From: Brachionus rotundiformis
Lineage: Eukaryota; Rotifera; Eurotatoria; Ploima; Brachionidae
Assembly: GCA_016802295.1 (NCBI GenBank)
Contig: JAESIW010000137.1
Location: 3,007,961-3,071,960, forward strand
Direction: 5' to 3'
Length of the DNA: 64,000 nucleotides
Part shown: positions 48,390 through 59,631 of the stretch, in pieces
How the letters are laid out: each line of letters opens with the position of its first letter
How positions within the stretch are numbered: position 1 is the stretch's first letter
Position numbers and translations under genes: made by a program
Notes under the pieces: model-generated
What the model saw: only the letters and a program-made list of their open reading frames with translations
The model's database searches: none
Told to the model about the DNA's origin: nothing

Positions 48390-50990
48390 AAAGAAGTAGA
48401 CGTTTTGATAATTTATTTAAGAATTTCTTGTCTAACAATCAACTTATTAGTGTTTCTCCAGGTACAAGTGATGATAAAATATTCACTTATAAGAAAGGCG
48501 AATACACATCCATTATTGATCATTTTATTATAAAAGAGTCATTTTATCAAAATGTCAAAAAATTGGAACATCTAAATTATATAGAAAATTTTAGTGATCA
48601 CAAACCAATAATGTGTGAAATTCATGAATATATTTCCATGACTAATAAATACAATAGAAAAAAACATTTTCATTTTTCTAATTGGAATAAGCCTGAATTT
48701 GTTCTACAATATCAAAATTTACTCTCAAATAATGTAAAAGATTTATTGAATGAAATATCTTTTATCAATACATCAAATATCAACTCGGTAATTAAAATGT
48801 TAGATAAGATTCATAAAGAAATTCCAAAAATTCTTCTTAAAACTGCTAGGACAGTTGAGAGTAGTGAAATAAAAATTAAAAGGAAACCAAAGTTGTCAAT
48901 CGGAAAATTCAATTATAATAGTGAAATAGTTGATGTAAACAACAAAAATAAGCTACTTTATGAATCCTTAGTTGACAAAGGACCTTTAAACGATAGTATA
49001 AAGAAAGAAATTAGACATAACAAAAAGAGGCTTAAACATTTGGCAAGACAGGAATTGTTTATCAATGAGAAGAAAAAAAGCCTAAAACTTGATAATTACC
49101 GAAAGCAGGACAAAAATAAATTTTGGTCATTTATAAAAAAACTTAAGCATAAGAACACGTCACAACAAAACATTAAAATGACAAACATTAATCAATTTGA
49201 AGACTATTATAAAAAATTATTTTCTCATTATGATAGGCCCAATAACAGAGAGCAAGATAATGTAGAATTGGTCGTAAAAAATTATAACAATAGTTTAAAT
49301 AATCTGGACGAATCACCTATTTATTTCACAATTGAAGATATTAAGAAAGTACTTAAAGAACTTGGTCGTAGGAAAAGCCCCGGGCACGACCTAATCTGCA
49401 ATGAATTTTTTATATATGGATCATCAACAAATCTACTTATTCTGCTTGAATGGTTCTTTAATTGTTCCATTAAAATTGGTTATCTCCAAAAGAATTTCAA
49501 TATTTCCTTATTAAAACCTATTCCAAAAAAGGGATTTTCTAATGATCCTTCAGATTGGAGACCTATCACAGTGTCAACATGTTTACCAAACATTCTTGAG
49601 TCACTTATTTTGGCCAAGACGAATGTTTTTGATAACATTCATAGCAATCAATTTGGATACAAAAAAAAGAGCTCATGTAAACATTGCTATTTTTTAGCAA
49701 ATGAAGTAGTCAATTATTATTGCCAAGGAAGATCTCGTTTAAATCTAATAAGTCTTGATGCCAGTAAAGCATTTGATAAACTTTGGCGTGCTGGGCTTTT
49801 CTACAAACTAATCGGAAAAATGAATAATTATTTGTGGAGAATATTATACAGATATTATGAAATTTCTAAAGTGATCATCAAAGTTGGTGAAGAGAGAAGT
49901 AATCCTTTTTCAATAACGGAAGAAGTTAAACAAGGAGGAATATTATCTCCATACTTATTTAATTTTTTCATCGATCAAATGTTATCTGTATGTACTGATT
50001 TGAAAGTTGGTGCAAAGATTGGTGAGATAAACTTGTCTATTCTTGCCTACTGTGATGATATAGTCTTACTTTCACCATCAGAAAAACACATCAAAATTTT
50101 GCTAAGAACCTGTGAAGAATACGCAAAGAATTGGAAAATCGAATTTAATGCCTCCAAATCGGCAGCAATAATATTTGAAAAAAAAGTACAGGTTTTCAAA
50201 CCGATTTTAAATTAAATGGTTCTACAATTCCAAAAGTACAAAGTTTGATTTATCTAGGCCTACCTATTGGAAATCAAAATTCAATAAATGACTTCGTTGA
50301 AAATAAGATGAAAAAAGTTGAAAAGAGTTTTTACTCTCTTAATAGTTTTGGATGCAAACCAAAACTAATAAATCCAGAAACTATAGCTTTCTTATACAAA
50401 CAGTTCTCTCAATCAATTTTTAGATATCATTTAGATAATATCTTTATTAATGAAAAGAATTTAAAGGAATTTGATATACGGCAAAATATTTTAATAAAAC
50501 GATATACTGGACTCAGTAAATTTACAAAAACAAAACCTTTTAACAAAGCACTAAAATTGGAGTCAATTAGACAAATTTATTATAAGCATAAAATATTCTT
50601 TGTCAAACAAATTTTCAATAACCAATTATGTAAAAACGTATTTGAATTCTTAAGGAAAGATTACAAGATATTTGATAGAGAGAATACTTCTTTTATTAAA
50701 CAGTTATCAAAAGTAGAAGAGCTGACTCATATAAATTGCACTGAATATGAATTAGCACTCAGTGTTATTTTGATTGAATGGTGCCTTGAATGTAACAACT
50801 ATCGACTAACCGACTCGATAAAATACAATTTTTATTTAATAGAATATTGTATGTTGAATAATCTTAATCATTTTTCAATATATAAAAAACTGAATTTTTT
50901 ACTTAATTGTAATATGGATATTTAATTTTCTATTAATCTTCAATTTGTCCATGGGACTTAAACTTTAATTAAATAAATAAATAAATAAAT
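48390..50990 (+). mobile_element. Non-LTR retrotransposon, 5'-incomplete, with (TAAA)n tail
   Basis: The element begins within the endonuclease domain: the sequence from about 48390 reads RSRRFDNLFKNFL and then IDHFIIK and NFSDHKPI, the C-terminal end of an AP-type endonuclease. The upstream part is absent or interrupted by a stop at about 48383. The reverse transcriptase and its C-terminal region follow. The 3' end is a short AT-rich trailer and a run of TAAA units (about 50968-50990), as in many non-LTR elements. It lies on the plus strand, just upstream of the start of the minus-strand endoglycoceramidase gene. I could not place it confidently in one clade (it is AP-endonuclease type). Target duplication is not obvious. 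Confidence 0.88.
48428..50925 (+). pseudogene. Reverse transcriptase ORF of the non-LTR element, broken by one frameshift
   Basis: The first part (48428-50215) has reverse transcriptase motifs in order: SPGHDLICNEFF, SDWRPITVSTC, SLDASKAFDKLW, VKQGGILSPYLFNFFIDQML and the catalytic AYCDDIVLL. The frame then shifts by one base between about 50175 and 50200, near an A8 run (50178-50185) and a T4 run. The second part (50245-50925) continues with SLIYLGLPIGNQ and the C-terminal region up to a stop. Apart from this one indel the frame is clean over 2.5 kb, so the copy is fairly young. The shift could also be a sequencing error in the homopolymer. The upstream endonuclease half is missing, so this copy is not autonomous. 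Confidence 0.88.
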
Positions 50991-51037
50991 TTTTAATACA
51001 AAAAAAATAATAAAAAACAAATTTACTGAAAAAAAAA

Positions 51038-51311
51038 TCATTGAATGAATAACAAATTATCTGCTAAAAACATTGACTTTTTTGAATTCAAATTGTCTGT
51101 TTGTGAATTTAAATTTTCGGAAATAAAATTCCACAATAGAGTTTCATCATCGTCTGAATTGGCTTTAATCTTTTGTCCAAGCTTTTTTGAATTCAAATTG
51201 TCTGTTTGTGAATTTAAATTTTCGGAAATAAAACTCCACAATAGAGTTTCATCATCGTCTGAATTGGCTTTCAACGAATTTTGTTCGAAATTTTCAGATG
51301 AAATAATTTAA
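51038..51311 (-). CDS. Small ORF made of a tandem 35-residue repeat, function unknown
   Basis: On the minus strand the frame stays open across two copies of a 35-residue unit (KANSDDDETLLWNFISEN, then LNSQTDNLNSKK). The open frame begins near IISSENFEQNS and ends at 51038. No ATG is seen near its start (the first useful codon is TTG), and no clear splice acceptor was found. The opposite strand is also open over the same stretch (about 88 codons with an ATG at 51045). It could be an exon of a minus-strand gene, a small gene or a chance effect of the repeat. I do not recognise it. Confidence 0.3.
51077..51287. repeat. Tandem duplication, 105-bp unit
   Basis: The block starting GACTTTTTTGAATTCAAATT at about 51076 recurs 105 bp later at about 51181. 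The copies are almost identical (one visible substitution, ATTCC versus CTCC) for about 95 bp and then diverge. The unit is a multiple of three, so the frames stay in phase. Confidence 0.9.
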
Positions 51312-51567
51312 ATGAAATATTTAGCTAAAACTAAGATATGATTTTTTTAAAATTTATTAATTTTTAACATTGTTTATAGTTTTCTTTCTCCATGCATTTA
51401 CACAAAATAGTTTTATTATATGCCTTTTTATGAAAGCCTTTTTAAAAAACCTACAGCAGAGTTAAATTTTTGTTATTTAAATTTTTAAGATAGATGTATT
51501 TTTAATTCTTATTTATTGTAAAATTTTATATTTAATTACTAAAATAAAATTTTCCGAAAAACATTTC

Positions 51568-52440
51568 TTATTCCAATTTTTCTTCTCCTTCAATCATTTC
51601 TTTAAAACTCATTACTTCGATTACACCTTTACCTTTGGTTTCTGATTGAAGAATTTCATCAATTTCTCTAAAGCTTCCTGGATCAATTATGCCAATCTTT
51701 GAAAAAAAAGTTTAAAAAAAACTTAAAATAGAAAATAAAATTAAAATATCTACAAGTTCTAATGATGTTGCATTGAATTCCTCACTTTCGAGTTTTTTAA
51801 TCAGTTTTATTACTTTATCTTTAATTTTTTTCGCTTCTTTTTGGGGAATATCTATTCGAACCTTCATTTGAGTTCTCTCGATTGGTAAAGTTCCTGAAGA
51901 TTGCAAAAGTTTAATCACGTCAAGAGCTTGCACTTTTGCATTTTTATTTGGATTTACGGAATAATGAGCATCTTTCATTGCTTGCTCAATTAAAGTAACT
52001 GTATATGGTCTGTATGTCATTGGGTTAATGCATTTTTCGGAAACTGTTGTAGCTATTTCTTTAAATAAACTTTCTAAATGTTGATGTCGTTCTTTGTCCG
52101 AAACTTGAAGCTCTCCTTTTTCTAAAATCTATTTTATTTATTAATTGTTTTGGTCAAAAATTTAAAAGTTAGTTCTTACCTCTAAGCAAATTTTAGTTTG
52201 GTCTTCGGTTCCAAATACTGCAACCAAATCTTCTTTTTTAGCCACTTGTCCCTTACTTACATTGACAAAGACAGAATGAGATTGTAAAACATCATCAAGG
52301 TCTGTATCAACTTTATTTCGCCATGATATAACTTTATTTTTATAACAGGCTATCTCAAATCGATGACCACTTTTTTTTAAACGTACAACTGCTACGTTAG
52401 TTAGCTGAATTCGATTTGAAGGTGTAAAAATCTTAGCCAT
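51568..52440 (-). CDS. SBDS: SBDS, ribosome maturation factor
   Basis: Three minus-strand exons: 52180-52440, 51754-52128 and 51568-51696, giving 254 aa (human 250). The start MAKIFTPSNRIQLTNVAVVR is followed by the FYSH-domain core RFEIACYKNKVISWRNK and VFVNVSKGQVAKKEDL. The middle domain has VSDKERHQHLESLF, INPMTYRPYTVTLIEQAM and DAHYSVNPNK. The third exon has IGIIDPGSFREIDEIL and ETKGKGVIEV. All align with human SBDS in order. It works with the GTPase EFL1 to release eIF6 from pre-60S ribosomes in the cytoplasm. All phases are zero and both introns are about 50 bp. Confidence 0.97.
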
Positions 52441-53099
52441 CTGAAAATAAATGCCTTTTTTTTAATAATTTAAATTTAAAAAATAATTAAATATTCATTT
52501 AATAAAGTTTTTCAATAAAATACCAAATTATGAAATAAAAAAGGACATCATATTCAGAGCATATATTTTATTGATAAAAAATTATAATTTTTTTGAAAAT
52601 GTTAAGTTTTATTTAAGTTTAATTTAAAATTTTAAATATTAAATAATAATAATAGCTCTTTTCGTTATTATAAGCAAAAAAAACTTTTTCTAGCAGTATA
52701 GCAAAATCACAGTCAATAAACCTTAAAATATAAATTAAAATAACTTACTTTATTTTTTAGACTGAAAACGAAATTTTCTTTATATAAAAATTTGATTTTT
52801 TTAAATAAAACGTTTTAAATACAAATCATGGGTAAATTTGTTTTTAATTAAACAATTAAAAAGGATATATTGCCATCTTTTAATTTTAATAATAGAAATT
52901 AAATAATTAAAAAGAACAATTCTATATCAACAATGTTTAAATAATAATCCGATATGTAGTCAGTGTAAAATGGTAATGAATAAAAAGAAGAAAGAAAATT
53001 TTTTGGCAATATATTACAAACTAAAATAGTAGTAAATAAAAATGCGGCTTAAACCTTTATTAAAGCTCAAGTATAGCCATATAAGGCTATAGCAGTCAC
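52441..53099. other. Region upstream of SBDS
   Basis: About 660 bp of AT-rich DNA containing the presumed SBDS promoter. No gene seen. Confidence 0.5.
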
Positions 53100-53470
53100 T
53101 TCAGGAAAAGAAATTTTCTTTCATGCAGGGTCCAACTTAGCCTTTAAGCTGTTCAAATTCCGTGCATTAACAATGTCAGTTGGTTTTTGTTCCAGATTGT
53201 CGTGACTCTGTTTGAAAATAAATTACTTGAAAATACTTCATTTTCTTTCAATAAATAGTCTTATTGTTAGATCTGAAGATATGTTTTCTACCTTGAGCAT
53301 ACAAACGAGATTCACCTTCTGTAAATTATTAACATTTAGAAAAGATCACCTCTCTGCTTTCTCATTTGAAGATTGAAAATTGGTCATTTTTGTTTAACCT
53401 GTCAATATAACTTGAGATTTTTAAGTCAGGGAAAGGGCCAGTCTAGTCGCTCTTCTTTGCACTTTTTCAA
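53100..53470 (-). mobile_element. Decayed 3' end of a non-LTR retrotransposon
   Basis: The minus strand reads VQRRATRLALSL and, about 200 bp later, NRVTTIWNK, then a frame that ends near the CCTGCATGAAAG block. These are the order and spacing of the C-terminal tail of AP-endonuclease-type reverse transcriptases. A likely 3' UTR follows, down to about 53040, ending in a TTTAATAAAG-type sequence. Frames are broken by stops. The same motifs at 5390-5600 show it is one family. It is distinct from the intact-looking element at 48.4 kb, whose C-terminal tail lacks these motifs. Confidence 0.75.
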
Positions 53471-54507
53471 ATTAAAATAGAATTTTTTTACAAAATATAA
53501 TATATTTAAAATTTCCTATTTTTTAAATTTTTCTTATTTTAATAAAATATATTTTCCAAATATAATTTTTATTTATTTTTTTTATATTAGGAGTTAACTA
53601 GAATTTTATTACAGTGAAAATACAAATAGAAGATTTAACAAGTAAAACAATAAGCAAAATAAAACAATTCAAAAAAAATTCTTCGACAGATAGGAGCAGT
53701 TTTTCTGGTTTGAATATGAACCAAGGCTTAATGGTTAACGATCTTTTTTTGTCCTGATTTATAATATCTTAAATTTAAACTAATTAATAATCGTTGAAAA
53801 TGTATTTATGTTTCCAAAATTTACAAAACATTATTGACTAAATCAATATCAAATAATAATTAATTATTAAATTAAAACAAATTTAGAAGACATTTATTTA
53901 TTTTTTAAAATTATTTTAAATTTTACATTTTATATATTTGGATTAAAGTTTGGGATTAATAATTTCTTCATTGCTTTAAATTTTTAATATGTTTTCTTCT
54001 CCAATTCATATTTTCTGATTAGGCAGCTTTTTATTTTATTTTTAATTCAAAATTTTTTTCTTGGTTTAATAAAACTAAAGTCTTTATAAATTTAAATAAT
54101 TTTCTTTTTGAGAAAATTAGTTTTAAAATTAGGTTAAAACCTCTTTGCCAAATTATCAAGAGGTTTTTTATGCAAACAATCTAAAGAATATAGCATTTTA
54201 AAATTTGAAGGACAAAATTTCATAAAATTTTATGTGATTAAATTTTTTTATAAAAATAACATTTAAACTTTTCCGTGTATTGAAATATAAATAAATGATA
54301 AAAATCTAAATAAAGTTGTTAAATTTCAAATAATAAAGTTGCTTAGCAACTTAAAATAATTTTTACCGACAAATCTATTTTTTCTTGTTCATAAATAAAT
54401 ACTAAATTCGTGATATCCTTTTTGATTTAATTAGTTTTCTTACATTATTTATTAGTTGTTATTTCCCATGAAAACATTTAAACTTGTTAAAAACTAATTT
54501 TCTTAAG
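53471..54507. other. Intergenic, AT-rich
   Basis: About 1 kb with no gene seen, just upstream of the ankyrin gene. Confidence 0.5.
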
Positions 54508-56498
54508 ATGTTGTATGACGAACCTGTGCAAAACTCAATTCTTTACCGTTCAAGTTCTAAATTAAATCGTGTACCATTTTTAGTTCCTTTAAATGACTCG
54601 ACTTCGACCTTCAGCAATTTTAATCTTCCCAGCTCAAAAGACAAAAGCTCAACCTCACGCAAGTCATATAGGGCTTTACGACCTGATACAATTAAAAGAG
54701 CTGCAAATGATGCTTGTATGGCTGCTGCCATTGGTGACCTTGAGTGGTTAAAACAAACTCTCAAAATATCAAATGAAAAAGCTTATGATAAAGATGTGAC
54801 GAATCTATTAATTATTATTTATTAATTAATGAATTTTGATAAATTTTAGGGTTTTGCAACCATTCATCTTGCTTCAATACATGGAAGGATAAATATTATA
54901 AAATATTTAATTGAGGAACAAAATTTTGATCCTAATTTTCCCTCATCAATTCATTTTTGGTATCCGGTTCACCTTTGTATTAGCAACCAAATCGGTTCAA
55001 GAGCTGTTGAATGTTTAAAATACCTGATTCAAAAAGGTGCTGATATCAATGTGTAAGTATTGCATTTTTAATAAACCCTTGAAAATTTTTTTAAAAAAAT
55101 ATAACTATATTCTAAATCACAAATTAACTAATATTAATCTTTAAATTATAATATTTTTTCCAAAATTTTCATTAATATATTATTATAGACCCATGCAATT
55201 TAAAAAATAAAATATTTTTTTATGTTTTACAAAACAAATCAGTTTTGAAAAGTTTTTTTTATTTTTTTTCCAAGGAAAAATGCTGATGACATTTACCCAT
55301 TGCATATGGCGGCATCTGAAGGGCAGGTCGAGTGTCTTAAAATTTTGCTTCAATTAAAACCGGATGCTAAAGTGACTGACAAGCGTGGCCAGACTCCATT
55401 AGATGTTGCAAAGCTATGGGGCCATCGAATGTGTGCCAAGTATGCCATTAGAACAATTAGTAAAAATTTCTTGTTTTCATTTTGAATAATTAAAGAATAT
55501 TAAATTCTTACATGTGGAATCAAGAAAAAAAAGAACAGCTAAATGAAAAACGGGCTGAAAATAGGCTGAGGACTCAGGAAATTCTAAAGGAAATCGAACA
55601 GGCTCATTTATCTCATTTTTCTGATTTAGACGAATCCGAAAAAAAGTTTGATAACTTTTTAATTAACCAAGGATTTAATGCGGAAGAAAATCAAACTCCA
55701 CCACCAAAAGCAAAAGAAAAAAAGGAATATAATCTAGGTGTGAAAAATATATTATTAATACCTGATGGGGAAAAAGAAAAGCAAACTGACCAAATTTACT
55801 CTCAATTGGATTTACGATCATCAGATATGACCAGTGTGGTGGCATCTTCAAGAAAAACGTCCAAAAAAAGGGAAAAAAGCTCTAATATTAAAAGAGCATA
55901 CCATCAAAAAGAATGGAATTATTCAACTAAACCAGCCTCTAAAAAATATGTCTCAAATCTTACTGATTTTTTTCCACGTGACCCATACACACTTTTACCA
56001 TCAAATGGTGATTTGTTGTTAATAAACAAGGAGCTTAAAGGTATGAGTTTACAACAAGTAAAAGAATTCATGAACAAAAAAATAGACAGAAAAAAAGCAT
56101 CATCATTCAATCTTCCTAATAATCATTCTTCTCGTCCTGTTTATTATAAGCCAAAGAACATAATAGACACTCAAGAAAAAATAAGATCTGATGACCAATT
56201 AATTGGTATAGATAATGCTGGTTTAATGTTGAGTGATGACATTAATTCATTTGGTTTTAGACAAGCTCAGAATTTTATTTATACTAATTTAGAAAAGTTT
56301 TTCTCAAATAATTCCGATTATGGTGATGAGAATGAGTGGAACATGACAAAAAAATCTCCAAATGAATTTGGCAAAAAGTTTTTAGATGAAAAGCTAGATA
56401 TAATAGACAATAATTATAGTTCTGAATTGGCTGAATTTATGATGGATAAACGGACTGGGAAGTTAAGCCAAAAATATGAAAAAGTTTTTATTTCTTAA
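54508..56498 (+). CDS. Ankyrin-repeat protein resembling ANKRD53
   Basis: Four exons: 54508-54795, 54850-55052, 55275-55459 and about 55525-56498, giving roughly 549 aa. Four ankyrin repeats cover about residues 65-220: DACMAAAIGDLEWLKQTL, FATIHLASIHGRINIIKYLI, YPVHLCISNQIGSRAVECLK, and DIYPLHMAASEGQVECLKIL with RGQTPLDVAKLWGHRMCAKY. The C-terminal part has a coiled-coil-like helix (EKRAENRLRTQEILKEIEQA) and then a long polar region without a known domain. The repeat set and the start of the tail resemble ANKRD53, which has been linked to spindle integrity, but this is from memory of the family. The last junction is unsure: the exon boundary at 55459/55525 keeps the frame, though MWNQEKKEQ just before would also suit the family. 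Introns are 54-222 bp. Confidence 0.8.
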
Positions 56499-57161
56499 TA
56501 TATTATAGATAATTATTTTTTTAATCTTGTTGCCTTTTTTAGTTTTTTAATCAAAAAAAATTAGAGGATTTTAAGAACCTTAAGATAAATTTAAAAGTTG
56601 AAAAATTTTTATATTAATTTTCATGTTTTTTAAATTTCATAAAAATCAAACCACTTATTTGCCTAAAGTTTTATTGGTACTTAAGACAAACTTGATTTAA
56701 TTTATTTGACTTAAAATAATTAATTTTAACAATCTAAGAAAAATATTTTTCATTCGAATAAACTGAAGAGTGTTCTTCTATAAATCAAAAAATCTTTTCT
56801 TAATGAAAAATAACTTGATTTGTAAGATTAAAAATAAATAACTTTTTTCCCTAAATACAATTCTAAAAATAGTCTCTCAAAAAACATTATTATTTTAGTT
56901 TATATCTAAAAACGATTTTTAAATTAATTATTAAGATTATTTTGAACTTTTTGAATTTTTTTAAATAAACGTTATCAATTGCGTTAAAGTTAATTTTGAA
57001 ATTTGTTTATTGAATCATAGGATTGTTATTTAATAATTTTTGAATATAATATACGAATTTATTTTGAAAATAATTTCAAAATTATTCTAGTCTTTTCTTG
57101 ATAATATTTATCATTTATTATATAAATAAATTTCATTTTGAAAATCTAAAAAACGTCAAAA
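56499..57161. other. Spacer before the PH-domain gene
   Basis: 660 bp of AT-rich DNA with no gene seen. Confidence 0.5.
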
Positions 57162-57935
57162 ATGGTTGAAGTGGCAAAAGCTGGATGGCTTTATAGACAA
57201 AGTATAAAAAATCAATTCCATATATATTTAAAATAATTGAATAATTGATTTCTTTAATCAGGCTCCTTCCTAAAAAATTGGAAAAAAAATTGGTTTTCTC
57301 TAAGCGTTGATGGCTTTCTGCGCTATTTCGAATCGCCTGATGATTTGATCGCAAAAAAAACAATCTCATTACCCAATGATGTAATATCAATTACAACTGG
57401 AGCCGATGTTGAAGCCAAAGCACCTTCACATTCTCCTCAGTCTAACTTGATAAAGTTAATAACTAGACAAGATAGCTGGATTTTGTGTGCAGAGAACATT
57501 GATGATATGCTGTATGTTAAATATTTTGTAAATAAAAAGGATAATTTTTTTTTCCAAGAGCTTGGCAAATAGCTTTAGAACAAGCTCGAGTATCACAGCG
57601 GCAACAATTTAGACCTAATAACCAAAGCATCCCAACTTATTTGAACGATGTCTTAATGAATAGTAATTACTTAGTTTTTTATTTTAATAGTTGTTAATTT
57701 TTTTTCCAAAGATCCAAATAATGGTTATCCTATTTATTATAGAGGAAATTATACTGGAAGATATCCGACAAGAATCGTTCACACTCCACAAGGACCTATT
57801 ACAGTCGTTTATATCCAAGACCCTTATTATCGATATTCTAATTCACGCGGAAATGCGGCCATGGGATTTTTAGCTGGCACTGCTTTGGCCTCAACCTTTA
57901 TGTTTCCTTTTTGGTTCCCTCTATTCTGGTTTTAG
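57162..57935 (+). CDS. PLEKHB: Pleckstrin-homology family B (evectin) protein
   Basis: Four exons: 57162-57201, 57262-57511, 57559-57662 and 57712-57935, giving 205 aa. The PH domain starts at AGWLYRQSS and continues FLKNWKKNWFSLSVDGFLRYF. It then has LPNDVISITTGADV and WILCAENIDDMLAWQIALEQ. A Tyr/Pro/Asn-rich linker follows (YPIYYRGNYTGRYP). The last 25 residues are hydrophobic (GFLAGTALASTFMFPFWFPL), a tail anchor as in evectins. Evectin PH domains bind phosphatidylserine and act at recycling endosomes. The length matches PLEKHB1/2 (about 220-240 aa). The family call is strong; which paralogue it is cannot be told. Confidence 0.9.
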
Positions 57936-58161
57936 AATTTTAGTTTTTATTCATGACTGAATATTTTTAAATTTTTATTTGTAAAAGCTAAATTGTTTAA
58001 TAAAACTTTCTTTATAAAAATAATTATTAAGTCGGTTCGTAATATTCGAATTTAAATGTTTAAATGAATTTCTTTTATATTTTAGTCAAATAATATTTTA
58101 AAAATATAATTTTATTTTACATGGTATATATTTTTTTTTAAGTTAAATAAAAACTTATACT

Positions 58162-59222
58162 CTAGTTGCTTGTAATTTCATTATTAAAATAGCTTTCTAG
58201 ATTTGCTCCATTTTTACTCATAGAATTTCCAATAACAAGAGATGCAACTATCATAGCTTGATAAGCATTCAAATCATTTGCCATTATCACCCCTAGATCA
58301 ATAAGACTCTGATTCCCACCTTTTCCACCATATTCAGGACTAACACCACCAAATTGGCAGTTGGTCACCAAAATCACTTTTATGCCCAATTCGATAACTT
58401 TTTTAATGGAATAATATAGATCTTCAGAAACATTTCCACTTCCGTAGCCAATAACCACCATTGCTTTAAAATTTCGGTTTAAAAATACATCAAGCAAATA
58501 GTCTGGTGCTCCAGGATAAGCACAAATTATTGGAACTGGCTCCAATTTATTGGGTAAAGGAATAAGAACTGGCCTTTTTAGTATTTTTCTCCAGTCAATG
58601 CTATTTCCATGCATCATTCCAATAATTCCCAGTTTCCCAGAAGCAAATGGATCTATTGAGAATGTATGCTCTTTTGCGAAATAAGATGGGTTATGGATTT
58701 TCCCAGCAAAATTTATACTAACTCCATTAGAATAAATTGTAGATTCTTTATTTAAAATTTGTCTTATTGAATTGCATAAATTGGCTCTGCCATCGAAATC
58801 AAAATTTTTTGTCTCTCTAGTAGAACCAGTTAAAACTATTGGCTTATTGTGATTAACAATGCAGCGATTAAGAAAATATGCCAAAATTTCCATTGTATCT
58901 GTTCCATAAACCAATATTAGCCCTTTTTAATTAATAATCTCATCTTTAGATAAATACTATTTATATGTTATTTAAATAGATTAATACCTTTGACAAGACA
59001 AGAGTTTATTTTTCGTTGTAAAGTTCGAGCTAAGTCATAAAAAAAATCGAAATCTGTTTGTGAAGAATCTATATCAGCATAATCCATTATTTGTATATCT
59101 ATCGATGGAAATTCGTTTTTAACTAAAAAAGCAATTTCACTCATGTTGAAAGTGGCATCATCTTTTGATTTAGATGCCAATCCACCAGCAATGGTAATTA
59201 CAATTTTGGAAGAAGAGTCCAT
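58162..59222 (-). CDS. L-asparaginase-like protein, probable pseudoenzyme (copy A)
   Basis: Two minus-strand exons: 58988-59222 and 58162-58922, giving 331 aa. The body matches the type I/II asparaginase fold: VYGTDTMEILAYFLNR, PIVLTGSTRE, GKLGIIGMMHGN, YGSGNV, GVSPEYGGKGGNQS and YQAMIVASLV. The N-terminal nucleophile motif is damaged. Where copy B and the family have TTGGTI, this protein has ITIAGGLASK. The threonine equivalent to T12 of the E. coli enzyme is leucine and the first threonine is alanine. The flexible loop with the active-site Tyr is about eight residues shorter. The second site keeps Thr and Asp (GTDT), but the usual His is Tyr. The frame is fully open, so the gene is kept but the enzyme is probably inactive. 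It is tandem with copy B (410 bp apart). The intron falls just before the GTDT block. Confidence 0.88.
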
Positions 59223-59631
59223 TTATTTTAATTTCATAATATTTTAAGATAAATTTTTGTTTTTTAAACTTAATATCTCTATTGTTTAGTTCTTCGTAAC
59301 TTTTAGCATATGGTTTTGTTTCAAGATAATAATTTTAGCTAAAGAGAATAACAAATCATAAATTTTTATATAACACCCCTATTAAATAAATGAAAAAAAA
59401 ACTAAAAACTTACTTCAACAGTAGTTTATAATTTAATTTATTTATTTGGTAGATTAATTTTTTTTTTAATCTAATAAATATCTAATAAAATAAAGGATTT
59501 TTTATTTAAAAAATTAGATTTAAATTTGAATTGGATAAAAAAAAATTCAAAATAAAATTTATTGAAATAAATTATTTAAAAAAATATGGTTTAAGGAAGA
59601 GAAAAATTTTAATTTAAAATAATTATAAAAG
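59223..59631. other. Spacer between tandem asparaginase genes
   Basis: 400 bp of AT-rich DNA. It holds the copy A promoter and the copy B 3' end. No gene seen. Confidence 0.55.

Noticed and set aside
55834..56022. 62-codon plus-strand open frame in the ankyrin gene tail
   Set aside because: It overlaps the long in-frame exon in another phase.
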